Notes: generated by a model from the sequence alone, not told the origin. 64,000 bases of DNA from Gnetum montanum (GCA_015680685.1 MNCI01017913.1:890490-954489), one strand, 5' to 3'. Shown: positions 45,600 to 58,490, counted from the first letter of the stretch. Translations and numbers: made by a program.

Positions 45600-46874
45600 T
45601 GTTAAACTTAGAAGGGGGGATGAATAAGTTCTCCAAATAAAAACTCTTTAACACAAAGCACACACTAATTTTAACGTGGTTTTCCATCTTTGATAGTCCA
45701 CACTCAGAGGATAGTTCACAAGCACACCTCCAGACTTGTTATTCTCAAAATGTGGTTGAAGGGTCCACATCCTATACAATCATCAAGCCCTACTCTAGAG
45801 TGTTGTACTGTAGCACCAATCGCTCAACCTCACAAGGTTCCATCAAGCTTGGAAATGTGGTTTCAAGGCTTACACAACCTTTACAATCTTGAGCTCTGCA
45901 TTGAAGTTTTGTACCATAGCATCAACAACTCAATCCTGTAGGATTTTGACAAGCTCAAGCAAGATGGCTTCTCACAAGAAGCACATTAACCCCACAGGGC
46001 AACAACAAAGAACAATTTACAAGGAAGAAATGCAACTCAATTTTCTAATCCATGTATGTTAAGGTATATCACACTTTTCAATGAACAAATGATGATACAA
46101 TGAAGAGAAATAGAGATTACAATGATAAAAAATGATTTGACAATGACTGTACATAACCTTGCACATTTCCCAATGCATAAAATGTCTTCTTATAGCTACC
46201 ATGCTTCTAAATTCATCTTGGAACTCATTCAACAACTAAGCATTGGTTACTAACAGTCATGGAAGATGTATTCTTTATTCCTGAGACATCTTTCTATCTT
46301 TGCCTTCAATTTTGGAAAGACATCTTTGTCTGGGAAAGGCATCTCTCTAAAATCTTCATTCTAGAAGATGTCTTTATCTAAAGAAAGACATCTTTTTGCA
46401 ACTGGCCTATATTCTATGAAGATGTCTTTGTCTAGGGAAAGACATCTTTGCCTAATGAAAGATGTCTACTATTTTGTAGAGACATCTTTGACTATGCTAC
46501 CTACTAGAAAGACATCCTTGGTATCAACAAGACATCTCTTCTATAAGGACCAAAAATGATACTATTCGTTATGATGCTAGGAGCCTCTAGATGCCTCCAA
46601 ACAAGTCCCCATAGACCGTATAACCTCCTAGACTCATCAAAATGAGCCATAAATGCTCCAAAACATGCCAAAACATCCAAGAATCATCATCAATAAAAGT
46701 AGACACATTTTTCTTGAATTCCTTGTATTTTCCCATGCTCCCTTAAGTCCTTGTGATCTTGAATTCACTTGTAAGTCCTTGAGTCCTTTGCTCTTGCTCC
46801 TATAAACATAACAACCACACAAAAATCCTTGTACTCCATTTTCCTTAACATTTTGGCATACCAAAAGGTCAACA
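45600..46874 (-). repeat. E1 3' LTR
   Basis: 1275 bp, TGTTAAACTTAG...AAGGTCAACA, paired with 50457-51817. The part 46260-46560 carries about ten AAGACATCTTT or AAGATGTCTTT motifs. Confidence 0.92.
46260..46560. promoter_or_regulatory. Array of AGAYRTCT motifs in E1 LTR
   Basis: About eleven AGACATCT, AGATGTCT or close variants in 300 bp, in both forms. They look like decay products of the palindrome AGACGTCT, which survives intact in related LTRs. Candidate transcription-factor sites of the U3 region. Confidence 0.6.
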
Positions 46875-46889
46875 ATCTTCCCCTTTTGG
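46875..46889 (-). other. E1 polypurine tract
   Basis: The minus strand reads CCAAAAGGGGAAGAT just before the LTR start TGTTGACC. The equivalent tract in E2 is at 63250-63263. Confidence 0.75.
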
Positions 46890-48850
46890 TTATGTCCAAA
46901 ACTTAAGAAAATGAGTTAGTCTTTATCACAATACATAAGCTACTTCTCCCCCTCTTTGGACATGACCAAAAAGGATGATGCATATAACCTGTCTTGTAAA
47001 TATATATCATAATAGAGCAACATCATAGAATATCCATGACCATTATCACAAAAAAAAAAAACTCTCTCCCTTGTTGGATATTAACAAAAAGAGAATGAAG
47101 GAGTCACATATTTAAGAAGAAAAATTTGTTACAAAAGATATATTATTGTAGAATAGCAGCATATAGTTATCAAAAGCCATTACATAATGAGAATATCTAT
47201 TTTCAAACAAAACTCTCCTCCTATATGGAAAATACACAAAAGAAACTATCTAAACATCTATAAAAATGTTTCATAATATAATTGTGCATAAAAAATGAAA
47301 ACTTTGCAAGAGAACCATATGATAAGTACACATCTCATTAATTTTATAGGGCTAATGAAGTAAAACTAGTGTTTATCAAGAGTGACTCTTCATTTATCTA
47401 CAACAACAAGAACCATACTTGATCCAATTATTTTAAAAGATATTTAAGAGCAAGTAATCTATCTCTAACCCAATATTATTCTAATAATCTAAGAGCAATT
47501 CCAAGACAAGTGAGTAAAAACATGCATATTTAACATTTTAGCAATACATCTTATCATGCTGAAAAGTCAAAATATATTGAAAGATCACAACCAATCATAT
47601 ATATATATATATATAATTAACTATATAGTCATGACCTAACAAAATAAATTATGAACACCTTTTCCAGTTCCAATATACTATTGTGAGTACCAGAGATCTC
47701 TAATGTGAGTACTTATCAACATACAAAAGGTCAAACAATCTTTAAATCCTTAATATAGTGAACACAAGTAAGTTTATGTAGCATATAAAATTCAATAGCT
47801 TTGACAAATAAACACCATATTTAAGTAAAAAATTTTAAATAAATGTTATCTTTTACAACATTACCAGATGAAAATGCCCTTCCTTGTTAATTTCTAGCTG
47901 AGGAAGAACTGAGTGGAATGTCTTGTTGCTTAAGTATCTTTTGATGGAGATCTCAAAAGAGGCCCCCTATGCTAGTGGCCTTTTGTATGATAAAAGATGA
48001 TTAAGAACATAATCCCCTTGCATATATGACATAATTTTTAAGACATCTAGTTTCTTTGGTCATAATGCATCTATTGCAAAGAGATTGGTATTCCCTCTTG
48101 AATCTTTTAGTATCTCCATGTTGCACAAAAATTCTAAGAGCAAGTATGGAGACTAAGGTCTCCCATTAGTTATGGAAAAACACATCAAAAATCATCACAA
48201 ATAGATATAAATATTACACATAATTGAGAATTACATATGGGACTAGGAGATGTCTCCATAAATTTGGAGAACCATAAGTTTGGAGACTTTTAAAAAGAAG
48301 ACCTTAAGATAGCAAATAATTCCTATTGAAATGTTTCTTTTCTCAAAAGATACATGAATTACATTAAAGGTACCAAATCCAATGCTTAATTATCAAACAT
48401 CAAAAATCTTTCAAAAGAAATTGGACTTTATGATTTCATAGGGATGCAACTATGCCAAATCATATGGAACATAATACATATATGTTTAAACAACAATGAA
48501 TGTTCAGGAAAAATATTTTGGTCTGTGAATTATAGTCAAGGGTTTTAAACTACTTGAAACCAATACAATCTAGTTAAGAATCCAAAATATGATTTATCAA
48601 TAAAAAATTTAAAGTATCACAAGCTTCCATTCAACCATAATCTAATCAAGCTATTTTTCATTACATCATGCTCATATGTACACAAAAGATAGGATGATTG
48701 CATATACATAGATGATAGCATTTTATCTGACAACCAATAATGCTTCACTCATATCAAATATGCTTATCCTAATATTTGTACAACCTGAAGCTAATTTTCC
48801 AAAGTCTTAAAATATATTAAATACTTACCTTTCTTATCAAAGAGAGTGAA
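46890..48850 (-). mobile_element. E1 non-coding region between gag and 3' LTR
   Basis: About 2 kb of AT-rich sequence without a recognisable protease, integrase or RT. An (AT)n run lies near 47598-47616. The block near 46890-46940 resembles the purine-rich end region of copia elements. Confidence 0.6.
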
Positions 48851-50394
48851 GATGCTTACAATGCTAGAGAATGAGATCCTCTTTCTAGGTTTCTCGTCTT
48901 ATGCAGACTTCTTCAATCTTCAAGGCTTGACTCCCTCTCATAGTTGGAGTGTGTCTTCTCATTCTCATCCTACTTTTTATTAATTCTCCAAACTTTCTTC
49001 ACTCCCTTATCCTTTTGAGTTTTCCTATGATCCTGCAAGATTTCCTTTCTTGACACATTTGGATAAGACCAAGGAATCTGATGATATGACCAAGTATTCA
49101 AGTAATAATATTTTAAATTACAATTCCATTGCTTATGTCCTAGCCTATTATAGTAGTAACATCTAATCTTTCTATTGTGATCAAAGTAATTGACCTTTGG
49201 AGTTACCTTATTATTGCCTATAGTGCTAGTATTTACCTCAACTTTTGGAACAGTCTCTTGTTTAGATGAGGTTGATGTTGATGCTTATTCCTATTAACAA
49301 CATCCTATACCAATTTTATCATTTGGACTTCTTCCTTTCCCAAGAACTATTTGAAGAGATTCTTTTCCCTTGACCAGCCTCTCATTCACAAGTTTGACAT
49401 CTGCAACTTCTTCCTTGATTTGCTCATAAGATTGGATTACCTCTTTATTCTCAGCCTTGAGGTCTGAGATTTCTTCTATGAGATCATAAATTGTTAAATT
49501 TAATGAAGAAATATCTTGATCCTTAGTTTTTACTTAATTAGTTAACTTTACACAAATACTTTCAACCTTACATAATATGTCATGCTTTTCTTCCTCATTC
49601 TCAAATTGATCATCATCATTAGAAAGGCTAACATCATCATCTTTGATAGCCATATAGATGATATGAGGATCTTTTGAGGTGTCACCTACCTCTTCCTTTC
49701 CTTGGTCTCCATCATCCCAGATGGTGAAGAAATTGTTTATCTTTTTTTCTTGAGTTGATGCATCTTCATCATCGTAGCTTGTATGAATGTTACTTCTCGT
49801 TTCTCTACCATACTCTTTCTCTTGAAACCTATAAGCATTGGGGCATTTGGAGGTCAAATAGCCTCTTCCACCACATATCCAATATTCCATAGAAGAAAGA
49901 TCAAAATTATAATTTTAAATATTTTTACACTTTTATTTACCTCTTTCTCTACCTCTAAATTGATTGCATCAATCTTCTTTGGAGAAATTTCTCAAACATC
50001 CATCTATTTGCTTTTGGTCTTTGGACAAAGAGTTCTTATTCATTTACTTAATCACATAGGTTAGTTTTTGAACCTTAGCCTTAATGTCTAAATTTTCTTT
50101 CTTGAGATTAGAGCATTCATCATTACAAACTATAATTTTTATTTCCTTAACATGCAAAGCATCTTTTATCTCAATGCATAAATTTTCAAAAGAAAGAATC
50201 TCATTACAAAATATTCCATACCTTTAATCAATATCACAAACACTATTAAGCTTGTAAGAGTAGATACTTTTATTTCTAAATAGAATGAAAGATTCACCTT
50301 TTTGGTAGATATGATATAGAGATTGGATATAGCATTTAATAAAGACAATTAATCTTCTTGACCAAGTATATCTGGTGTTGAAAGCCCCTTCCAT
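48851..50394 (-). pseudogene. E1 copia-type gag, decayed
   Basis: It starts at an ATG at 50394 (MEGAFNTRYTWSRR). ORF 49890-49534 begins MEYWICGGRGYLTSKC, a CCHC knuckle with the first Cys replaced by Tyr, and continues into an Asp/Glu-rich tract. A second knuckle-like CYYYNRLGHKQWNC is readable near 49110-49160. E2 has the same two motifs in the same order. Reading stops after about 48850 and no polymerase follows, so E1 is a non-autonomous or deleted element. Confidence 0.75.
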
Positions 50395-50434
50395 TGTTCA
50401 CTCTTGGAGATTAATGAAGAGTACAAGAGTACTA

Positions 50435-50448
50435 GGCTTCAATACCAA
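50435..50448 (-). other. E1 primer-binding site, tRNA-Met type
   Basis: The minus strand reads TTGGTATTGAAGCC, close to TTGGTATCAGAGCC, 8 bases from the LTR end. Confidence 0.75.
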
Positions 50449-50456
50449 TTATGGAT

Positions 50457-51817
50457 TGTTGAACTTAGAAGGGTGTGGGATTAATAAGTTTCCCAAATAA
50501 AAATTCTTTAACACAAAGCACACACCAATTTTAATGTGGTTCCCCAACTTGGGTAGTTGACACTCGGAGGGTAGTTTGCAAGCACACCTCTGGACTTTGT
50601 TACTCCCAAAACATGGTTGAAGGGTCCACACACTGTACAATCATTAAGCCCCAATCTAGAGTGTTGTACCATAGCACCAATCACTCAACCCTGCAAGGTC
50701 TCATCAGTCTTGGAAATGTGATTTCAAGGATTCCACAACCTTTATAATCTTGAGCTCCACACCAAAGTGTTGTACCATAGCACTAATAACTCAATCCCAT
50801 AGGATCCCAACAACCTCAAGCAAGATGTCTTCCTACAAGAAGCACATCAACCCCATAGGGCAACAAGAGAGAATAATTTACAAGAAAGAAATGGCAACAA
50901 GAGAGAGCAGTGTACAAGGAAGAAATGCAACTCAGTTTGCTAATCCTTATACCTTGAGGTATAGCACACTGTACAATGAACAAATGATAATACAATGAAG
51001 AACAACAGATATTACAATGATAAACAAATGATTTGATAATGATTGTACACAATCTTGCATATTTTCCAATGCATATGATGTATTCTTATAGCTACCATGT
51101 TTCTAAATCCATCTTGGAACTCATGCAATGGCTAGGAAATAGTCACTAATGGTCATAAAAGACATCTTCTTCATGCCTAAGACATATTTCTATCTTTGCC
51201 TTCAATTATGGAAAGATGTCTTTGTCTAGGAAAGACGTCTCTCTAAAATCTTCATTATGGAAGACATCTTTCTATAGCTTGCCTGTGTTCTATGAAGATG
51301 TCTTTGGCTAGGGAAAGGCATCTTTGCTTGATGAAAGACATCTTCATAGAACATAGGCCATTTACAAAAAGACATCTCTAGGAAAAGCATCTTTGCCTAA
51401 TGAAAGACAGATGCTATTTTTAGAGACATATTTGACTGTGCTACCTATTAGAAAGACATCTTTGATATCAGAATGACATCTCTTCTATAGGGGCCAAAAA
51501 TGAAACTATTCGTTTTGATGTTGAGAGCCTCCAGTTGCCTCCAAGCAAGTCTCCATACATCATATAACCTTCTAGAATCATCAAAATAAGCCAAAAACAC
51601 TTTGAAACATGCCAAACATATAGGAATCATCCTCAAAAGAAATAGACATAGTTTTCCTGAATTCTTTGTATTCATCCATGCTCGCTTGAGTCCTTGTGAT
51701 CCCAAATTCACTTGTGAGTCCTTGAGTCCTTTGTTCTTGCTCCTGTAAATACAACAATCAGAGATACATCCTTGTACTCCATTTTCCTTAACATTTTGAC
51801 ATTCCAAAAGGTCAACA
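50457..51817 (-). repeat. E1 5' LTR
   Basis: 1361 bp, TGTTGAACTTAG...AAGGTCAACA. It carries AGAYRTCT motifs at about 51160-51490, including an intact AGACGTCT at 51233-51240. Frames 50750-50998 and 51448-51843 are inside the LTR. Confidence 0.92.
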
Positions 51818-52670
51818 AAGCTAGTGTAGTAACAAATTTTCATTTACTATATTTAGTATCTAGTGTGGTTTTGATGGCCCTTGGGTGTTAAAACTTGCCA
51901 CAAATGAATAGCTACGCTGGGAATCATGGCCTATTACACATGTAAGAAACACCAATCTGTTAGCAATCATGGAAAAAATTTGCAGCCTAAAATTAGAAAT
52001 CTTGAAGCCTATAAAAGCCAAACTTGAACACCTTATTCAGGTTCTAGAACATTTTTGGCAACCTAGCAACCTTTGCAACCTTAAGCATTTTGAACTCATT
52101 TTGGCATTTGCAAGAGTTATAGAGCAAATTGGTATCGACTTAAGCACCAAAGAATCTCAACATAGTACCATTAACATAGTACCATTGCAACAAGAGTGAA
52201 GCACCACCATTTATACCAATGGTAATCAAAGTTGCAGACTCAAGTAAAAACCAACAAAGAGTTCTTAACGATTAGAGTTAGGAAGTACCTAGATCATGGA
52301 GTTTGACTGTAGAACATAACTTGCCAACTTTAATAGGATTCAAGCTCCATCCAAGCAAGATTTTTGTGCATTTGAACACACAATCTATACTCATTTGAAC
52401 TTTATAATTTAATCATCTTACTACTTTAATAAAGTTTATAGTTCATTTTTTGTGTAGAATTCATTGCAGGTTTTAATTTCTATGTTTATTTTCATTCGAA
52501 TTTGCAATTTTATTTTTCTCTATTTACATTATTTAAGTTCCTAGGTGACTGGCCAAACTATTTAGGGTATCTTGAATCCTCTTTCTTGGAGGCCCTTGGG
52601 ATTTAAGGTCAAAATTATTTCCACATCTAGGATTTTCAATTTTTTCCAACAATCAAATTTTTCAAGTGCA
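51818..52670 (+). repeat. D5 5' LTR, segment 3
   Basis: It continues the D LTR after E1 and matches D4 13340-13907 (for example CACCTAGATCATGGAG in D4 against TACCTAGATCATGGAG here). Ends TTCAAGTGCA at 52670. The frame 51969-52199 is inside it. Confidence 0.75.
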
Positions 52671-52679
52671 CCAATTTTC

Positions 52680-52698
52680 TAGCATTAGAAGGAGGACC
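52680..52698 (+). other. D-family putative primer-binding site (D5)
   Basis: TAGCATTAGAAGGAGGACC, a decayed version of the D1 motif, 9 bases after the LTR. Confidence 0.6.
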
Positions 52699-53595
52699 TC
52701 TACCTGAATTCTTAACCCAAACCTTTTCAAACATTTTACAAAACCAAGTATTCCACATTTTTAGCTCAAAAACCTACAAATTTCTATCATTAAATCCAAT
52801 GTTGGTGTTCAACTCCATGCAACTAATACCCAACATAGCTATTGTAGGTGACTTAGGTATCTATAAAATTCTCACAGAAGTTGATGTACTTTGTAGGGCT
52901 AGCATGGTTAATAGCTAAAACTACCTTTGTGTGTTCCAAAGGTCAATGTTGTTCTACTACAACCACTCAAATCCTTCTATTGTGATATTTTCCAACATGT
53001 CCAATTACTTACAACTAATACCGAATGTAGTTGTTGCAGGTGATTTGGGTGTTTGTAAAATTTTCATAGTAGTTGCTAGACTTTTTAAATCCAACATATT
53101 CAACACTCAAACCTACAATTTTTTCTCATTAAAACCTACATTCATGGTGTTCTAGGAGCCATTGTAGTTCTGCTCCACCCACATAAACTTCCTACTATGA
53201 AATCTTATTAGAAGACTAGTGTAGTCTTCTCTAATACCCTAGCGTAGTACTAGGAAAACCAACATTGCACATTCATTTTTCTAAAACCAACACATTTTTC
53301 CAAGGGGGGATATCACTAGCATAGTTGGCTAGGTAATACAGTGATCTACTACACACCCTCTAGCGTAGATCCTACTAGTGAAGCTAACATAGTTGGTTCT
53401 TCCAACACCTAAAACTTTCAAACTTTCCCAAGTGCCATGTACATCATTGCCCCTACAACCCACACCACACCTACATTTATGGTTTACACCATTTTCTAGC
53501 CATAACCCTTTACATCTTGAATAATTTCACTTGTTGGAATTTTCATTTAAATAATTAATTATAAATTTTATTAAACCAAATTTAAACCAATAACC
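52699..53595 (+). mobile_element. D5 leader
   Basis: About 900 bp of non-coding sequence. Between 52850 and 53400 short motifs such as CTAGCGTAG, CTAGCATAG and CTAGTGTAG recur at least six times. The short frame 52931-53155 is unrecognised. Confidence 0.55.
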
Positions 53596-54040
53596 ATGTC
53601 TTTCAACCATTCAACTATGTTGTCCCTCAACCTCACCGATATGGCATCTAACCAAGATGCTATGAGGATATATGACCCAAAATACCCTACTATAGCTAAG
53701 CGTAGGTAATTATTTATATTAAGGGGGAAAAGCCTGGATTTTTTGATAACAAATGAAGATCACTACAATTTCATTTGTGCCAAAATCCAAGCTCACTTAC
53801 TCATTCCACAAATCAAGGCCAAGGTGAAGTGTCAGTATGAGTTAATCCATCAAAGTGGGAAGGAGGACATATCCTCCCCCTATGAAAAAACACCACTCAA
53901 TCACACTTATGCACATATACTAACTCATTTAATTAAGATGGATGAATAGAGTGAGTAGCTTAGTTCAAAAAGCCAACACGAGAAGTATAATGAATTTGAG
54001 GTTGAGCCTGAACCAGATAGCTTTATAGGATGCCTCTATT
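53596..54040 (+). pseudogene. D5 gag N-terminal region
   Basis: The ATG at 53596 starts MSFNHSTMLSLNLTDMASNQ, then AMRIYDPKYPTIAKRR and a stop. A further frame (53743-53949) reads DFLITNEDHYNFICAKIQAH. The same sequence pattern occurs in D2 and D3. It is the leading part of the Gag polyprotein, with no catalytic role expected. Confidence 0.6.
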
Positions 54041-54514
54041 AAGAATTAACAACTCAAACCATCATAGCTACTTCAACCTCCCCTACTGGTTTCATGGGAC
54101 AAGTGTCTTAACCTTCATCTCTTGTGTACCTAACCATGTTTGGGTTTGCACCTATCATAGTAGCCCACTAGGCATAATATATACTCCAAATGGCCTCCAA
54201 GTGTTCCTCTATGTCTTTTACAATGTAGCCAATATCTACATAGCCATCACTAATGGTCTTCACCATTGCTCATCTCTTCTCAATCCCAATGGGTCCCATA
54301 GCCATCACAAACATTCTTCGTACCCTTTGTTCCCCAAAAACCTCTATCAACCTCCTTATCACTATTTTGTCCCCCTACAACCATGATGACCTAGCCTCTT
54401 ACTTCCATGTCATAACCCATTACAAGGCCACAGGCCTCTAAACCCACTCCATAATCTTATGTACATATACCACAACCTACTAGGATATCCCAAGGTCTAG
54501 ATCAAGCATTCCAA
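54041..54514 (+). mobile_element. D5 gag linker region, decayed
   Basis: Pro/His/Tyr-rich broken frames (54030-54386 and 54253-54441). Probably the low-complexity linker of Gag, in no single open frame. Confidence 0.45.
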
Positions 54515-55160
54515 ATGATCCAAGACCTTATGAAAGAGTTACATAAGCTTAAAGCCTCCAAAACCCAAACAGTGAAGATCATGAACTTCTATAAGAACAA
54601 TCCAACTAATCCTATTGTTCCACAGATAACTTTTCCATCCAGCATCCTCATACCTCAATTCATCAAGTACAATGATGCGGATGATCCTAATGTCCACCTT
54701 ATAACCTTCCATTCCAAGTGTTTGTTGCTACAGGCCTTACCATATACCATAATTTGGATTTTCCTTATGTCCCTTACTAGGAAAGCCTTGGACTGGTACC
54801 GTGCATTAGCAAGAGGATATATATCCTTTCTTGAGGACTTAATATCATAATTTGTTAACTATTTCAAGTATAACTTGAAATCCAACAAAATGCTTGACCA
54901 ACTAATGAAGGTCAAGTAGGGACCCCTTGAACCCATGCAAAAATTCATACAATGATGGAACACTCTTCTTAAGGAGATTCTTGAACCAATAGCCAAAACT
55001 CACCATCTTGTTATATTCAAGGGGCTGGTTAATGACTTTCTTAAGTCTAAACTCTACTACTTAGACGTATAGTCACTGAGCCAAGTATTTTCTCAAACCA
55101 TGAACATATAGGATGTTGCTAAGGCTAGTCATGACCCCACCTACATGGCATGTAAGAATT
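54515..55160 (+). pseudogene. D5 gag capsid core (Ty3/gypsy)
   Basis: ORF 54515-54850 contains FIKYNDADDPNVHLITFHSK and SLTRKALDWYRALARGYISF, the Retrotrans_gag pattern with the conserved ALxWY block. After a stop the frame continues with FVNYFKYNL and QLMKVK. The wording is closest to Tat/Ogre-type gypsy Gags. It is cut off by the E2 LTR at 55217, so the polymerase of D5, if present, lies beyond the window. Confidence 0.75.
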
Positions 55161-55216
55161 AACATACATGAACGGATATATCAAAATTTTTGAAGCATGA
55201 AATTTTCATCCTAAGG

Positions 55217-56283
55217 TGTTGACCTTTTGGTATATCAAAATGTTAAGAAAAATGGAGTACAAGGATGTTTTTGTGTTTGTATGGTTGTTGTGTTTATAGA
55301 ACTTGAATTAAGACAAGAAGACACGTGGAAGCTTAAGAACATGGATAAGGAACAAAGACTTTAAAGTGCAAAGGGAGCTAAAGAAAGATGTCCCCAAGAA
55401 ACAATAGACATCTTGGTAGAGTTAAAGACTAAATAGAAAAATATGTCTCTAAAAAATAGCAAACATATTTTTGAAGAGAAAGACGTCTTCCTAAAGACAT
55501 CTCTACAAAGACATCTTTCCTAAAGCAAAGACATCTCTCCTAAATAAAGGTCTGATGTAGAAAGATGTCTCAACCTCAAAGAAGACATCTCCAATGATCA
55601 TTAGATAGCCATTTCATGAATTTTGAGGTGATCTCAAAAACATATTAGCTATAAGAAGACTTTATTCAATTAGGAAATAAGCAATAATTGTTGGACTTTC
55701 AAGTGTCATATCAAGTAATCATTATAGTCATCATTAGTGTGATATTGTTCCTCATTGTACTATCTTTTGTCTATTGTAATTTGTCAAAGTAAGTTGTACC
55801 TCATTATACAAGGATCAACAAGTTTAGTTACATTCCTACCTTGTAATTTTTTATTCTCTTGTTGTCCTATAGGGTGGATTTGCTTTCTGCGGGAAGGCAT
55901 CATCCTTGAGCTTGTCAAGATCCTATAGGATTGAGTGGTTGTACAATGCCACAATACTTGGGAGCAAAGCTCAAGTTGTAGAGATTGTGGGATCCTATAA
56001 ACCACATTCTAAGCTTGTCAAGACCTTATGTGATTAAGTGCATTCACAATGATGAATCACTACATGAAGAGCTTAAAGCTTGTATAACGTATGATGCTCT
56101 TCAAGCCATATTTGAGAGCAACAAAGTTTGGAGGTGTTCTTGCAAACTAGCCTCCAAGTATGAACTACCCAATTTGGGGAACCAAATTATTTTTGGTGTA
56201 TGCTTTACTTTAAATAATTTTTAATTTGGGAAAATTATTCATCCCTCCCAACACCCCCCCTTCCCCCTCTTCTAAGTTCAATG
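55217..56283 (+). repeat. E2 5' LTR
   Basis: 1067 bp, TGTTGACCTTTTGG...TTCTAAGTTCAATG. It is the same family as E1 in opposite orientation and shorter by about 250 bp. AGACGTCT is intact at 55481-55488, with several decayed neighbours at 55380-55600. Frames 55784-56005 and 55985-56224 are inside it. Confidence 0.88.
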
Positions 56284-56292
56284 ATCCTTAAG

Positions 56293-56305
56293 TGGTATTA
56301 GATCC
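56293..56305 (+). other. E2 primer-binding site, tRNA-Met type
   Basis: TGGTATTAGATCC, 9 bases after the LTR; compare TGGTATCAGAGCC. Confidence 0.75.
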
Positions 56306-56346
56306 TAGTACTCTTCTTTGTCATCAACTTCAAATACTGAACAATG

Positions 56347-58250
56347 GAGGGGATATCTTATACAAATCCACCCATTTTTGATGGATTCAAATTCACCTAT
56401 TGGAAAGTTAGAATGCAAGAATACTTTGAATCCATGGAGTTTGAAGTTTGGAAGTCAATCCTTGAAGGATACACTCCGCCTGTCGACATCTCCACCCTGA
56501 TCATCAAGCCCTAGAACAAATGGACACAACAGGAGAAACATAAGTCCATGTTTGATTCAAAAGTAAAGAATTTTCTATATTGCACTTTGAATAAATTTGA
56601 ATTTAATAGAGTAGTAGGATATAAAATGGCCAAAGAAGTTTGGCAAACTTTAGAAGCTACTTATGAAGGACCTTTATTGTCAAGTAATCTAAGTTGTTAG
56701 TTTTGAAAAGTGAATATGATAAACTTAAAATGAGAGAAGGTGAAAAAATAAAAGATTACTCCTCTAGATAAAATGATATTGTTGTAGCTATTAGAGGTAC
56801 CAGTAAAGATTTTCTTGAGAGCAATGTCATCATTAAGATGATTAGAACTTTTCAACCAGAGTTTAGACTAAAAGTCATGGCTATGGAAGAGATTAGATAT
56901 TTTTCAACTCTTAAATTTGAAGAGCTTCAAAGTGTTCTCATTACTTATGAAATGAATCTCATAAGCAAAGGGGTAATCCAAGAAAGACCCATTACTCTAA
57001 AGACTACCTCTAATGAGAAAGAGCTCAATGAGCATGATGAAGGTAGCAAAGATGAGATTACCTTTCTCTCATGCAAGCTACAATGATTAATAATAAGAAG
57101 AAACAAGAGGACATATCAACAAAGATCCAATCCATTTAAAGGTAAAGAAAGAGGTAAAAAAAATTTAATTCTAACATTGATTTCTCTTCTATAGAATGAT
57201 GGATCTATGGAGGAAAGGGTCATATGGCCTCTAAATGTCCTAACAATATCAGACTGTAGCCTAAGAATAGATAAAGAAAACCAACTTCTATAAAAGTTGG
57301 GATGATGAGGAACAAAGTGAGGAAGAAGTGGAGGATGATGTGAAAAATTCTCATCTCATCTACATGATCCCCATTTTTGATGACACTGATACATCAAATG
57401 ATGATATTAATGATGAAGAGAGGTTTGATCTTTTATGCAATCGGGTGTTCTCTTTTCAAAATCTTTACAATTAGTTAAATAAAAAAATCATATATAAGGA
57501 TCAGGAAATATCACTATCGAATTTTATTATTTCTGATCTTACTAAACAAATCTCAAACCTAAGAGCTAAGAATTAAAAGCTAACTTTATCCTTAAAACAA
57601 GTCAAAGTGGAAGTTGCAGACATCAAATTAGTAAATGAAAAATTGGTAAAGGGAAAGGAGTCCCTTCGGATGGTACTAGGACAAGGAAGAAGTTCACATG
57701 ATAAGAGTGGTTTGGGATGTTGCACACAAGAGCAATCATTTTCTATAAACCCATTACAAAAAATGATTCTTCAAAGGAAGAAGGTGGTACATCAAAATCA
57801 AAGGAAGCTCCTATCCATCAAAATGGCCCTAAAAGGTTTGATCATCCTAATCTCTCATACTACCATAGGATGATTAGGTGCTATTATTTTCATAAATTAG
57901 GGCATAAATAATGGAATTTCAATGTCAACTATTATCATATAAATAGTTGGTCATATCATAAAACTCCTTAGTCTTATCAAAGTGCACCTAGAAAGCATTT
58001 TTTGTAGGATCATAAGAGAGATAGGACATCAACCCAAAAGAGCAAAGGAATTAGGAAAGAATAGAGAATTAAAAGGAAGGAATAGGGGAATTAGGATACT
58101 CTCACTAAGAAATTCGTAAAAGGAAGTCAAGCCTTGGACATCGAAAAAGTTTGGCTGAGAAAAGAATCCTCAAAAGTAAAAACTCCTTCTATAACTCTCT
58201 TAGTACTATTACTTTTTGACAAAATAGTAGGTAAGTAGAGGTATGTTTTT
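56347..58250 (+). pseudogene. E2 copia-type gag, decayed
   Basis: The ATG at 56347 begins MEGISYTNPPIFDGFKFTYW, the typical Ty1/copia Gag start. Then follow KEVWQTLEATYEG and, in ORF 56838-57086, FEELQSVLITYEMNLI, all of the UBN2-type Gag region. The knuckle near 57194-57240 reads WIYGGKGHMASKC after a TGA at the first Cys position. An acidic linker follows, then a second knuckle-like CYYFHKLGHK near 57887. Many stops. Where protease and RT should follow there is instead an LTR-like motif array and an unrelated ORF. Confidence 0.8.
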
Positions 58251-58283
58251 GTTTTTGCAACTATCTATTAATACTATAGTCCC

Positions 58284-58490
58284 TTGGTAGTTGTTCCCAA
58301 ACCCCATCCTATTTTTGCAAAGATGTCTCTCCAAAATAAAAGATGTCTACTCATTAATAAAGATGCCTCTCTAATTTTTCTTACTTCAAAGGAAAGACGT
58401 CTACTGTATATGAAGGACATCTATTGTTGCTTTAAAACATATATAAGACATCTTCCTTCTATAAAAGAAATCTTTTTTTTTTTTTTGCTC
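58284..58490 (+). repeat. AGAYRTCT array outside an LTR
   Basis: Six or more AGATGTCT, AGACATCT or AGACGTCT motifs (one intact at 58395-58402) in 170 bp, followed by a poly-T run near 58468-58485. It resembles the U3 region of E or J LTRs and may be an LTR fragment. The frame 58284-58517 across it is not taken as a gene. Confidence 0.5.
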
